Assembly (NCBI RefSeq): GCF_907165205.1
Contig: NC_058197.1
Span: 15,926,266-15,990,265, forward strand
DNA length: 64,000 bases
Direction: 5' to 3'
From: Coccinella septempunctata
Lineage: Eukaryota > Arthropoda > Insecta > Coleoptera > Coccinellidae
Part shown: one piece after another, positions 47,273-64,000 of the stretch
Layout: the number at the start of each line of letters is the position of its first letter
Numbering within the stretch: the stretch's first letter is position 1
Translations under genes and position numbers: made by a program
Notes under the pieces: model-generated
What the model was told of the DNA's origin: nothing
Seen by the model: only the letters and a program-made list of their open reading frames with translations
The model's database searches: none

Positions 47273-48016
47273 CTGCCTGTCCCGTCTATGGTCGGGGCGA
47301 CGGACAAGGAGGGAAACACGCATTTGTGTGCTTTCCGTCCCTGCCTGTCCCGTCTATGGCCGGGACGACGGACAAGGAAGGAATTCCGTCCCTGTCTGTC
47401 CCGTCTATGGTCGGGGCGACGGACAAGGAGGGAAACACGCATTTGTGTGCTTTCCGTCCCTGTCTGTCCCGTCTATGGCCGGGACGACGGACAAGGAAGG
47501 AATTCCGTCCCTGTCTGTCCCGTCTATGGCCGGGACGACGGACAAGGAAGGAATTCCGTCCCTGTCTGTCCCGTCTATGGTCGGGGCGACGGACAAGGAG
47601 GGAAACCACACACTTGTGTGCTTTCCGTCCCTGTCTGTCCCGTCTATGGCCGGGGCGACGGACAAGGAGGGAAACCACACACTTGTGTGCTTTCCGTCCC
47701 TGTCTGTCCCGTCTATGGCCGGGACGACGGACAAGGAAGGAATTCCGTCCCTGTCTGTCCCGTCTATGGTCGGGGCGACGGACAAGGAGGGAAACACGCA
47801 TTTGTGTGCTTTCCGTCCCTGTCTGTCCCGTCTATGGCCGGGACGACGGACAAGGAGGGAATTCCGTCCCTGTCTGTCCCGTCTATGGTCGGGGCGACGG
47901 ACAAGGAGGGAAACACGCATTTGTGTGCTTTCCGTCCCTGTCTGTCCCGTCTATGGCCGGGGCGACGGACAAGGAAGGAAACACGCACTTGGGTGTTTTC
48001 CGTCCTCGTCTGTGCG
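47273..48016. repeat. Minisatellite of mixed 52- and 69-bp units
   Basis: A shared core (CTGTCTGTCCCGTCTATGG, CGACGGACAAGGA) is followed either by GGAATTCCGTCCC (52-bp unit) or by AACACGCATTTGTGTGCTTT plus CCGTCCC (69-bp unit). The two types alternate irregularly, with GGCCGGGA and GGTCGGGG sub-variants. Several frames on both strands stay open for 170-270 codons by periodicity only. GC-rich. Confidence 0.95.
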
Positions 48017-49881
48017 GTCTCACCTCTCCCCGGTCCGGATCCAGATCTGAACAGGGCAGACGTGGGTCCTCACTTCTCCCCGGTCCGGATCCAGATCTGA
48101 ACAGGGCAGACGTGGGTCCTCACTTCTCCCCGGTCCGGATCCAGATCTGAACAGGGTAGCGGTGGGTCCTCACTTCTCCCCGGTCCGGATCCAGATCTGA
48201 ACAGGGCAGACGTGGGTCCTCACTTCTCCCCGGTCCGGATCCAGATCTGAACAGGGTAGCGGTGGGTCTCACCTCTCCCCGGTCCGGATCCAGATCTGAA
48301 CAGGGCAGACGTGGGGTCTCACCTCTCCCCGGTCCGGATCCAGATCTGAACAGGGTAGCGGTGGTGGGGTCTCACCTCTCCCCGGTCCGGATCCAGATCT
48401 GAACTGGGCAGACGTGGGTCCTCACTTCTCCCCGGTCCGGATCCAGATCTGAACAGGGCAGACGTGGGGTCTCACTTCTCCCCGGTCCGGATCCAGATCT
48501 GAACAGGGCAGACGTGGGTCCTCACTTCTCCCCGGTCCGGATCCAGATCTGAACAGGGTAGCGGTGGTGGGGTCTCACCTCTCCCCGGTCCGGATCCAGA
48601 TCTGAACAGGGCAGACGTGGGGTCTCACTTCTCCCCGGTCCGGATCCAGATCTGAACTGGGTAGCGGTGGGTCTCACCTCTCCCCGGTCCGGATCCAGAT
48701 CTGAACAGGGTAGCGGTGGTGGGGTCTCACCTCTCCCCGGTCCGGATCCAGATCTGAACAGGGCAGACGTGGGGTCTCACTTCTCCCCGGTCCGGATCCA
48801 GATCTGAACAGGGTAGCGGTGGTGGGGTCTCACCTCTCCCCGGTCCGGATCCAGATCTGAACAGGGTAGCGGTGGTGGGGTCTCACCTCTCCCCGGTCCG
48901 GATCCAGATCTGAACAGGGCAGACGTGGGGTCTCACTTCTCCCCGGTCCGGATCCAGATCTGAACAGGGCAGACGTGGGGTCTCACTTCTCCCCGGTCCG
49001 GATCCAGATCTGAACAGGGTAGCGGTGGTGGGGTCTCACCTCTCCCCGGTCCGGATCCAGATCTGAACAGGGTAGCGGTGGTGGGGTCTCACCTCTCCCC
49101 GGTCCGGATCCAGATCTGAACAGGGCAGACGTGGGGTCTCACTTCTCCCCGGTCCGGATCCAGATCTGAACAGGGCAGACGTGGGGTCTCACTTCTCCCC
49201 GGTCCGGATCCAGATCTGAACAGGGCAGACGTGGGTCCTCACTTCTCCCCGGTCCGGATCCAGATCTGAACTGGGTAGCGGTGGGTCTCACCTCTCCCCG
49301 GTCCGGATCCAGATCTGAACAGGGCAGACGTGGGGTCTCACTTCTCCCCGGTCCGGATCCAGATCTGAACAGGGCAGACGTGGGTCCTCACTTCTCCCCG
49401 GTCCGGATCCAGATCTGAACTGGGCAGACGTGGGTCTCACTTCTCCCCGGTCCGGATCCAGATCTGAACTGGGTAGCGGTGGGTCTCACCTCTCCACGGT
49501 CCGGATCCAGATCTGAACAGGGTAGCGGTGGTGGGGTCTCACCTCTCCCCGGTCCGGATCCAGATCTGAACAGGGCAGACGTGGGGTCTCACTTCTCCCC
49601 GGTCCGGATCCAGATCTGAACAGGGCAGACGTGGGGTCTCACTTCTCCCCGGTCCGGATCCAGATCTGAACAGGGTAGCGGTGGGTCTCACCTCTCCCCG
49701 GTCCGGATCCAGATCTGAACAGGGTAGCGGTGGTGGGGTCTCACCTCTCCCCGGTCCGGATCCAGATCTGAACAGGGCAGACGTGGGGTCTCACTTCTCC
49801 CCGGTCCGGATCCAGATCTGAACAGGGCAGACGTGGGGTCTCACTTCTCCCCGGTCCGGATACAGATCTGAACAGGGCAGA
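48017..49881. repeat. 50-bp minisatellite, about 37 copies
   Basis: The unit is TCACTTCTCCCCGGTCCGGA followed by TCCAGATCTGAACAGGG and one of two tails, CAGACGTGGGG or TAGCGGTGGTGGGG. Tail length varies (units of about 49-53 bp). The CAGACG tail is mostly followed by CACTTCTCC and the TAGCGG tail by CACCTCTCC. Each unit carries overlapping palindromes (TCCGGA, GGATCC, AGATCT). No gene. Confidence 0.97.
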
Positions 49882-50127
49882 GATGACAACAATACTAACA
49901 GGAACTCTTACTTTTCAGGTTCACCCAGGGTCCAGACGTTCGTGCAGGTCACCGAATCCAGACGTCCGTGCAGGTCACCGAAGAGTCTTCCATTATATAT
50001 CCATTATATCTCACATAATGTAATAATGTCTCAATAAACTGGTCTCCTTATTTCTTTGTTTTACTTTCCAATATTCCTGTTCACCTGAAACATAAGTTAC
50101 ATCAATATTGTACCTTGACAGGTCAAG
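49882..50127. other. Short unique spacer with a 26-bp direct repeat
   Basis: TCCAGACGTTCGTGCAGGTC plus ACCGAA occurs at 49931-49956 and, with one change, at 49957-49982. An AATAAA near 50,032, in TCTCAATAAACTGGTCTCC, resembles an LTR or gene 3' end. Nothing else supports a retroelement. Confidence 0.45.
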
Positions 50128-55175
<5,048 letters not shown>

Positions 55176-55370
55176 TGTTATCAATTCAATGTTATCAACA
55201 TTGAAGCAATTCAATGATCATGATTAAGAAAACTGGGCGTTACATTAAACAAACGAAAGTAGATATAATTTCCGGTAAAACGGGAAAGAGAACGAATTTA
55301 AAGCTCAACTATAAAATTTCAAGTGTTTATCTCGAGTGTTTCTTCGAAATATATTAACCAACAGTCCTCG

Positions 55371-56348
55371 TGTATAATATACATAGTGTTTCCTAAACAT
55401 AAGCAATAAACTCTGGGTATACTTCGAGAGATTTGGACATAGATAGAGAGAAAATACAGCATTGCGCAGCTACGAAGGAGAACTTTCTGTGACCAACATC
55501 AACATGTTTTTGTTTAACACAAATTACACAATTTCCAGGCATGTCTACAACGAAATTCCCGATACACAAGTCTCAAAACGAATGAAGCACTATTACATCA
55601 AATCATAGACTTAAAACATTAAGTCTATGCACCAAACACAAATTCACAAACACGATAATGAACATTCGAATATTGGGGTAAACGTAAACAAAGATGGAGT
55701 AGACGCACAGTAAATATAAACATAAACATAGAGATGTTGGACACACTTTTTCTTGTTGTTTACGTTATCTTTCCCTTCCTCTATCTACGGAGGAAAAGTC
55801 CTGTAGGAGTATGTCCGGAAATGATTCGTTTCTAAGATACAGGGCGTTACATGTTTTCTAAATAAATAACAAATATTCATCGATATTTTCTAAATGACAA
55901 ATTTCAACAATTCTCTTAATTTGAGAAGCTCTACTCTGGTTTCTTTTTTGAATAACAAACGTTTTCAAATTTTTTCCACACATGTACATCTTTTAGAGAA
56001 AAAACGCAAGAGTTCTTTTATATTCTAAATTGAATATTAATTCCAAGAATGAATTCTACTTTGGGAAAAATCACTGGCGTACGTACCATTTTTTATTTTG
56101 AAAATATGAAATTCAATGCCCGTACACACGCAACTAAAGTTACTAAAGATGAGTTATTCAATGTGAAATAAGCACCTTTATGAGAAGTCCAAATAAGCAC
56201 CTTTATGAGAAGTCCCTTCTCGCGATATAATCGAGCAATTTATTATTTATTTTTGAAAATTTAGCGCCCTGTATTTATTGGAAACAAAAATCTGCTGGAC
56301 CTTTCACTCTGAGAATAATACCCTGAATTTATTCCCCATGTTGAGGAA
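55371..56348. mobile_element. Inverted copy of the GTGTTTCC TIR element
   Basis: The sequence mirrors 43730-44670, including CCTCTATCTACGGAGGAAAA and TTTAAACAT-type blocks. It carries insertions of 15-40 bp that the left copy lacks. Confidence 0.72.
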
Positions 56349-56360
56349 ACACCCTGTATA

Positions 56361-56765
56361 TTGAGGGGTTGGCCATAGACTAGTGATAAATGCAGCTCAT
56401 CTAGACCTTTCGATTAATTGAAAACAGGACCTTAATCTGAAAATGAAATATGATTTCTTATGTTTGTGTCTCTATTGATTTGCAAAGTGAATGAAGAAAA
56501 ATTTCCAACTTCCAACTGATCTAGAAAATAGAGATTTTGATATCCCAATATTCTGTGTACTGTTGTGATAATCTCGGAATTGCACATGCCCACAAAATTT
56601 CATCAAAATGGCAACACTCATTCTCAAGCTACGGATATCAAAAATTTAGGCCGAAATTTACAAATCACCCAGTATCTACGAAACTTACGGCCCTAAAGTA
56701 CAAAAGAGGCCTAGATGACCTGTATTTACCATTTGGCTATGGCCAAGCGCTCGTAAAACACCCGG
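56361..56765. mobile_element. Inverted, short copy of the GGTTGGCCATAG element
   Basis: Runs from GGGGTTGGCCATAGAC to GGCCAAGCGCTCGTAAAACA plus CCCGGTA. It is about 400 bp against about 1.1 kb on the left. It lacks the nested TAA-flanked MITE (empty site near 56,695). Confidence 0.72.
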
Positions 56766-56849
56766 TATAACTAATACTTCAATCAACGATTCCTAGGTTT
56801 CGTTTTGCAGGTTTCAGATTTTATAACGCTCAAACAGCCCATTCCTTCT

Positions 56850-57755
56850 ACAGGGTGTACCGGGATTAACGGGTATAAGTTCGGATGTAGGTTCAGTACC
56901 TGAAAATAAGACGAAAAGTGTCTATGCAGTCATGCCCGAAAACGCTCCGTTGCTTTAAAATTTTACCACTTAATTATTGCTCTGTTCAATTCCTTCAGAG
57001 GAACTGAAATGTTGCAGTGATATTTTTCAAATAGGGATGCACCTAGAATTCAATTTTTCATTCATCCTCCGTAGCTACAGACAACCCTTTTTCATTTTCC
57101 ACCACAAAGTTTCATTTAAGGCTCACATTGAAATGATTTTTTTCTGGAAACTTTATCATCTTTTAGCTGAGTATAAATATAGATCCTTTTTCTTGAACAT
57201 CACATCGATATATTTTTAACTAACTGACTAAATCGTTAGTTAATACTATGCAGGGGTCAAACTGACATTCGAAATTAGAAAAGATCGATCCTAAGCAACA
57301 AGAGAAGATCATGAAAATTTTGAAATGTTGATCAAGAATAGAGCGAAAAATTCATATTTTTTACGTAAATACTATCATTTCTAGGAAAAAAACTTAATTA
57401 TCAATAAAAAATTTCAATGAAATCATCATTCGAAATCTGTGAAATGTTATGGTAGAAAATGAAAAGGGGTTGTCGATTTCACCCCTCTCTAGCTATGGAG
57501 GATGAGTCAGAAAATGAGTTCTTGGAGCATCTATACTCGAAAAATACCCCAGCAATATTTCATTTCATAATCTTGGTCCTACTTGGAAAAAATTTAATAA
57601 ATCTATAATCAAGATCAAAGAGTACTCTTTGACTTCATCTTGGAAGCAACAAAAGCGTTTCCGAACATACCACCACAGAAACCTTTTGTCTAGTTTTGAG
57701 ATTACGAACCTATATCCGAATTTATTTCCATTAATCCTGGGACACCCAGTATGAA
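56850..57755. mobile_element. Inverted copy of the GGATTAATGG element
   Basis: Starts TACAGGGTGTACCGGGATTA and ends CATTAATCCTGGGACACCCA, the reverse of 41788-42630. Confidence 0.72.
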
Positions 57756-57913
57756 GCAACTTATGAAAAATACTCAAGAATTTGAATCGCCCATTTGCTA
57801 CAACGTCATGATGTTTTAAAAGATAAAAATCAGATATTTCCTCAAAAATGTTTCGCATGAAAATCTATAAAATTCAAAAAGATTTACACTATCTATGTAA
57901 TACTTTGAATATG

Positions 57914-58742
57914 TACAGGGTGGGCAAAATTCGTTGTCTACTGAGGGGTCATGTCGAAAGCAATAAGAGCTAGAAGAAAACAAATGACACATTTCCGAAT
58001 TCTTTTTCAGGGAAACAAATAATGGTGAAAACCGTAACCTCCTATGATTCTTCATTTTTGAGTTATTAGCAAAAATTTGACGATTTCGAAAAGTTCTCGT
58101 TACTTTTTTGTTTTTGAAGTTACAGATCCAAAAAATGAACCTTCTTAGGCGCTTTTATACTATCTATTGACGAAAGATAAAGAGAATTCGTTGTCAACTG
58201 AAGAGATTTTGAAAACTATAAGAGCATGAAGAAAACAGATGACACATTTCTTAGCTCTATTTCATAGAAATAAAGAATGGTGAAAACCGTAACCTCCTAC
58301 GAATCTTCCTTTGTTAGTCATTAGTAAAAATTTTACGATGTCGAAAAGATCTCGTTTCTTTCTTGTCTTTGAAGTTACATATCTGAATCTTGAACCTTTT
58401 TTTATATGTAGAATATATTGACGAAAGATTTTTTTCCAATTAAAAAGGAAAAAATTCAATAAAAGTTTGCATTTAAAGAACAAAAGTTCGCCTAATAATA
58501 ATAATAATGATTCGAAACGAAGAATATTTTGAGATCCTCAGTGCATTCTACGTGAAAAAGTGCCTGTAGAAGGTTCCAGTTTCAGATTTGTAACTTCAAC
58601 GACAAAAAAGTTACGAGAACTTCTCGAAATCGTCAATTTTTTGCTGATAACTCAGAAACGAAGAATCGTAGGAAACTATGGTTCTCACCATCTCTAGTTT
58701 CAGAGATCCCCTCACTGGACATCGAATTTGGGACACCCTGTA
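57914..58742. mobile_element. ACAGGGTGTCCC TIR element, copy 3 (inverted, with internal duplication)
   Basis: Mirrors 40995-41624. At about 58,185-58,440 a second copy of the left-arm block (GAATTCGTTGTCAACTGAAG and ATGGTGAAAACCGTAACCTC) is inserted, making it about 200 bp longer. Confidence 0.75.
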
Positions 58743-59412
58743 CAATATTTCATGACGTTGCTGTAGCACAATGAGCGAATTATGTGATGCACTCAAAATG
58801 TCTATTTTGAGAAAAAAAGAATTTTTTTTAATGAGTACTAAACTAAAACTGAATTTTTTATTTTATGTCAAAAATATCAACATGTTAACTGCTTCACAAT
58901 GAGATATCAGTCCCCTGAGACATTTAATATTTAATAGTGAAAATAAAAATTATATTTTATTCAAAAATCTGTCGTTATACTAAAAGTGACTTGTGAGTAT
59001 TGTTAAGTATCTGTCTCAGGTGACCGATATCACTCTTGAGTATATCAATAAGTGAAAAAGCCGCAAGTAAGTTAAATTTTGAGAAATTACCGTGCGATCT
59101 ATCAATTCGTTAAAAATGAAATATATAACCTTACAGTTTGTATTCCTTTTGGGTTCTTCCTACAAGTTATTATTGGGATGTTCCTCATCGCAAGAACCAG
59201 ATCACTGACCAATTAGTCATCGTAAGTAGTAATCTGCAAAGAATTTTGTAAGTTAATATTTTTCATTCTTGTATAGTGAAAACAGTACATAATTTGTTGA
59301 TTTTTCATGTGATTAAATCTATGAGAAAGTAGGTGAAGAAAAAGAAATACTAAAAGACAGATCAGCATTCACTAGAATGAAAATTTCTGATGAGAGAAAA
59401 TAATGGACTTAC

Positions 59413-60262
59413 ATCTGAATATTGAATCTCTCGCCTTCTAGAATAATCCCTTAGATAACAGTGCTTCATAGTGGACCAGCCCTGAAAGAAGAAATGTTAA
59501 TACGACTCAATATTACACAACAATTTCCATACCTATGAATGTTCCCAATATTTAGAATAAATTTTTTTCTATGCCGTTGATAAGGTTTATGTATACTCCA
59601 ACTCCAGTCCTCATCAAATTGGCTCTTTGAAATGTGAAAATTTCCGACTCCATAACTCTGGCTGCTCCATTCTTTTCTCCCTCTCTGACCTAAAACCTGA
59701 AAAAGGCATCCTTACAAATATGCAACGAATAAAATTACTTGAAAATGTTCATAACCTTGAAATATTCCAAGTTGTATAAATTCATGTATCACGATACAAA
59801 GAAAATATGTATGTGTGTATACTCGATATATTACTGTGAATCTTTGATAATATAGAATCGGCTAATACTCTTCTAAGAATTTGAAAAAATAACTGCAATG
59901 TATCGAAAACTGTCCAAGCTCTTAAAACTGAGATAAAAAAATAAAGAATTGATTCTAATCAGTAGGCAAGCATACCATTCTATAATTTCTTTATGCTCCG
60001 TTATGGGATTGATTTAAAGAATATTTTCAGAATCGGTGAGGGACGGTTAACTGTGTATCAACCCAAATTTAAATGAAAGCTATAACATAATGTGTATAAT
60101 ATTGAATGAAAAATTGTATAACAACGTACTGATAAAATATAGTTGATCGTATTGGAACTTACCTAGTAAAAAAATCTTGTCGTCTCGCTATCTGTTACCA
60201 TTGGAGGAGCTGAAAACTTTCTTCCAGATAATTTTATCCAAGTGGAATTACTTCTTTTCTCT
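59413..60262 (-). other. Terminal exon block, copy 3
   Basis: On - the exon-like segments are about 60262-60165, 59696-59533 and 59481-59413. The second is open for 54 codons (VLGQRGRKEWSSQSYGVGNF, later DEDWSWSIHKPYQRHRKKF) between a good acceptor and a GTATGG donor. The third is the conserved 23-codon exon (GWSTMKHCYLRDYSRRREIQ). The last exon seen in copies 1 and 2 has lost its AG acceptor here (ACG near 59,216). The phase between the second and third exons does not match, so the intact gene cannot be built from this copy as read. Confidence 0.5.
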
Positions 60263-63200
60263 CTGAAAGAAATAATAAATGAATAAAACCGAATTGATAT
60301 AAGAATAAGGAGATTTACGATTAGGATATTTTGCAATAATCAACTTTGAAACTTGCGAGATGTAATTTTTCGTGAAATAATGTTGAAATAATTATGTTAA
60401 AATGAAAATATATTGATTTGAACTCACATTCTGTTGAAAATTCATTCGAAATCGTCGAAAATCATTGGAAAGCACCGGAAAATTCTAGAATCGTATCGAA
60501 AACGTGTCGAAACTCGAAACGTATCGCAATAAGACCGGCGCGCAGGAGTATTAGCGATCTTTGACGAAGGTAACTAAGATCGTAATTATAACGATTATAT
60601 CCACAGATCACAACAGGTGGGTAGTCTGTGATTATAACCAGAGAGAAGAGATAATCTAATCAAAGAGTATCATACTCTGCGATATAACCAGAGAGTAAAA
60701 TACTCCTGCTAAAAAAGGAAAGAGAAATTTGAAAATTTCAAATATTCGCCAATATTCATGCTTTTTCTTCAATAATCATCATAATCGTTTAATTATTTGT
60801 AAAAATTTAACTAATAAATCAACTGAAAGTAACACGAATCAGCAAATAAATGAATATTTTCATTTCATAAGAATTCTAAGTGACTATTAATTTTCAACTC
60901 ACCACTTTCTCTACATCTTCATCTTCCTAATCGTCACAATTTTGAAATTATTCATCTGAATTGTCCATTGCTGAAGTATTTCCTTCTCCTCCGATCGTCA
61001 TCATCTTGATATTTTTTCTTCTCGGTCCTTTTTTAATCTCCTAATTTCAGTTTCAGTTATTGGTTTCAATAAGATTGAATTCTATTCGTAGATGACCTAC
61101 CTCCAATAATATTCCGTGGAAAGTTTTGCTTTGCCGATTGTCAGAATTTATTGTTTTCCATTATAGGTAGGTATCGTTGATTTTGTTCCAGTGGAATTAA
61201 TTCTTTTCTGTCTGAAAACAACAACCAATTGATAAAAAAAATTGATAAATGATAAAATCAAAATCAGAAAAAGGAAAATTGTCCTTGAGATATTCTGGAA
61301 TATCCAACTTCGAAACTTACAAAATCTAATTTTCGCTGAAATAACGAGGTTAAAATGAAAATATATTAGTTTGAACTCACAATCTGTTGAAAATTTATTC
61401 GAAATCGTCGAAAATCATAGGAAAGCACTGGAAAATTCTAGAATCGTATCGAAAACGTGTCGAAACTCGAAACGTATCGCAATAAGACCGGCGCACAGGA
61501 GCATTAGCGATCTTCGAGAAAGGTAACTAAGATCGTAATTATAACGATAGATTATATCCACAGACTACAACAGGTGGGTGATCTGTGATTATAACCAGAG
61601 AGAAGAGATACAATAATAATCAAAGAGTATCATACTCTGCGATATAACCAGAGAGTAAAATACTCCTGCTAAAAAAGGAAAGAGAAATTTGAAAATTTCA
61701 AATATTCGCCAATATTCATGTTTTTTCTTCAATCAATCATTTAACATTGTATGAGTTAAAAAAAAATTACTGATAAGTCAACTGAAAATAACATGAATAG
61801 GCATTTATACCAAAAATTCATTTCATAAGAATTCACCCAAGCAATTTTCAACTCACCGCCTCATCTTCGTAATGATCACAAGCCATCACTTTTATTTTAT
61901 TCATCTGAAGTGTCCATTGATTGAGTATTTCCTTCCCCTGTGACCGTCATCATCTTGATTTTCTTCTCAGTCCACTGCAAAAAAAAAAACAGTTCAATAA
62001 GTTTTAGAAATCCTCATCAATGTTTTCGTTGCAAGCCATCCTGGAAATGAAAAAGATTGAATTATGTTCATAGATGACCTACCTGAAATAATTTTCAGAG
62101 GAAAGTCTTGCTTTGCCGATAATCTAAAATTTATTGTTTTCCATCATAAGTTGCTGTAGTTGATTTTGTTCCAAAAGAATTACTTCTTTTCTCTCTGAAA
62201 GAAATAATAAATGAATAAAACCGACTTGATATCAGAATAAGGAAAATTGCGATTAGGATATTTTGCAATAATCAACTTTGAAACTTGCAAGCTGTAATTT
62301 TTCGCGAAATAATGTTGAAATAATTATGTTAAAATGAAAATATATTGATTTGAACTCACATTCTGTTGGAAATTCATTCGAAATCGTCGAAAATCATAGG
62401 AAAGCACCGGAAAATTCTAGAATCGTATCGAAAACGTGTCGAAACTCGAAACGTATCGCAATAAGACCGGCGCGCAGGAGCATTAGCGATCTTTGACGAA
62501 GGTAACTAAGATCGTGATTATAACGATTATATCCACAGATTACAACAGGTGGGTAGTCTGTGATTATAACCAGAGAGAAGAGATACAATAATAATCAAAG
62601 AGTATCATACTCTGAGATATAACCAGAGAGTAAAATACTCCTGCTAAAAAAAGGAAAGAGAAATTTGAAAATTTCATAAATTCACCAATATTCATGTTTT
62701 TTCTTCAATCAATCATTTAACATTGTATGAGTTAAAAAAAAAATTACTGATAAGTCAACTGAAAATAACATGAATCGGCATTTATATCAAAAATTCACTT
62801 CATAAGCATTCGGTCATGCAATTTTCAACTCACCGCTATCATGTGGCTGTATTGTCCATTGCTTGTGTTCCTTCCCTTCTGATCGTCATCATCTTGATTT
62901 TCTTTCTTTGCAGTCCTCTGAAAAAAAAAACAGTTCAATAAGTTTTAGAAATCCTCATCATTGTTTTCGTTTCAAGCCATCCTGGAAATGAAAAAGATTG
63001 AATTATGTTCATAGATGACCTACCTGAAATAATTTTCAGAGGAAAGTCTTGCTTTGCCGATAATCTTGAATTTATTGTTTTCCATCATAAGTTGCTGTAG
63101 TTGATTTTGTTCCAAAGGAATTACTTCTTTTCTCTCTGAAAGAAATAATAAATGAATAAAACCGAATTGATATCAGAATAAGGAAAATTGCGATTAGGAT

Positions 63201-64000
63201 ATTTTGCAATAATCAACTTTGAAACTTGCAAGATGAATTTTTCGTGAAATAATGTTGAAATAATTATGTTAAAATGAAAATATATTGATTTGAATTGATA
63301 GGAAAGCACCGGAAAATTCTAGAATCGTATCGAAAACGTGTCGAAACTCGAAACGTATCGCAATAAGACCGGCGCGCAGGAGCATTTTGACGAAGGTAAC
63401 TAAGATCGTAATTATAACGATTATAAGCACAGACTACAACAGGTGGGTGGTCTGTGATTATAACCAGAGAGAAGAGATACAATAATAATCAAAAAGTATC
63501 ATACTCTGCGATATAACCAGAGAGTAAACTCTCCTAAACCTGCTAAAAAAGGAAAGAGAAATTTGAAAATTTCAGATATTAGCCCATATTATTCATGTTT
63601 TTTCTTCAATCATTTAACACTGTATGAGTATTTTCGAAAATATTACTGATAAATCAACTGAAAATAACATGAATAGGGATTCATACAAAAAATTCATTTC
63701 ATTAGAATTCGGCCAAGCAATTTTCAACTCACCGCTTCATCTTCGTAATGATCACAAACCACCAATTTCAAGTTATTTATCTGAAATGTCCATTGATTGA
63801 GTATTTCCTACCCTCCTGATAGTCATCATCTTGATTTTCTTCTAAGTCCTCTGAAATTAAAACAGTTCAATGAGTTTTAGAAATCCTCATCCCCAGTTTC
63901 TTTGCAAGGCAGACTGGAAATGAAAAAAAAAACAATATTTGATTGAAAATCTCCTTATTTTCGTTTTATGAAAGAGCCACTTTTTTGTCGAATTCCATAA
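60263..64000 (-). repeat. Module array III: four modules on -, continuing past the window
   Basis: Anchors (reverse strand) lie at 60473, 61427, 62406 and 63307. Same exon-like layout as arrays I and II, all with the short form of part A (GACACGTTTTCGATACGATT). Open frames in part A at 62394-62588 and 63264-63482 read LVIITDHPPVVVCAYNRYN, as does 31382-31588 on +. Confidence 0.9.

Noticed and set aside
47203..48150. Several frames of 171-274 codons on both strands (VPSMAGTTDKEG-type repeats)
   Set aside because: The minisatellite lacks stops in several frames at once on both strands, which is typical of repeat DNA rather than selection on one protein.
44870..49881. CRISPR-like array
   Set aside because: Units are contiguous without unique spacers, and the genome is eukaryotic.
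48017..49881. Vector or linker contamination because of adjacent BamHI and BglII sites
   Set aside because: The sites lie in about 37 diverged tandem units of a natural minisatellite. No vector backbone is present.
49882..50127. LTR retrotransposon end
   Set aside because: Only an AATAAA and a 26-bp direct repeat are seen. No matching second LTR, primer site or pol-like frame.

Overview
The window is animal nuclear DNA, almost certainly from an insect. The genes are split by GT-AG introns, the background is AT-rich, and the set includes an insect-type 7TM chemoreceptor and a Tret1-type trehalose transporter. The many inverted-repeat elements ending in ACAGGGTGT resemble those of beetle genomes, so a beetle is my guess, not a proof.

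Bases 1-19,530 are ordinary gene space. Two tandem + strand genes encode ABCB6/HMT-1-type half ABC transporters; the first is cut by the window edge. A synaptobrevin (R-SNARE) gene follows on +. On the - strand lie SNAPC1 (snRNA-activating complex subunit, with a GC-AG intron) and an 11-exon Tret1-like sugar transporter of 542 codons spanning about 10 kb. One transporter intron holds a complete 3-exon gustatory-receptor-like gene on the opposite strand. All exon joins given here were checked for reading phase by hand.

Bases 19,530-25,720 are intergenic, with several inverted-repeat (MITE or foldback) elements, a perfect 20-bp hairpin and one weak, unrecognised coding candidate.

Bases 25,721-64,000 are a large repeat structure. 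A module of about 0.95-1.0 kb occurs 13 times on + (25.7-33.7 kb and 35.9-39.6 kb) and 4 times on - (60.3-64.0 kb, running off the window). Each module looks like a small spliced gene, with conserved acceptors, donors and short open exons. Each array ends in a block of further exon-like segments, present in three copies. Arrays, blocks and a chain of TIR elements together form a very large imperfect palindrome. Its left arm is about 35.9-44.9 kb and its right arm about 55.2-64.0 kb.

The palindrome centre (44.9-55.2 kb) is satellite DNA: a 10-bp GGG/CCC-phased repeat in opposite orientations on the two sides, a 52/69-bp minisatellite, a 50-bp minisatellite of about 37 copies, and an uninterrupted (GTT)781 tract. 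Long open frames in these satellites are by-products of the repeat and are not called as genes.
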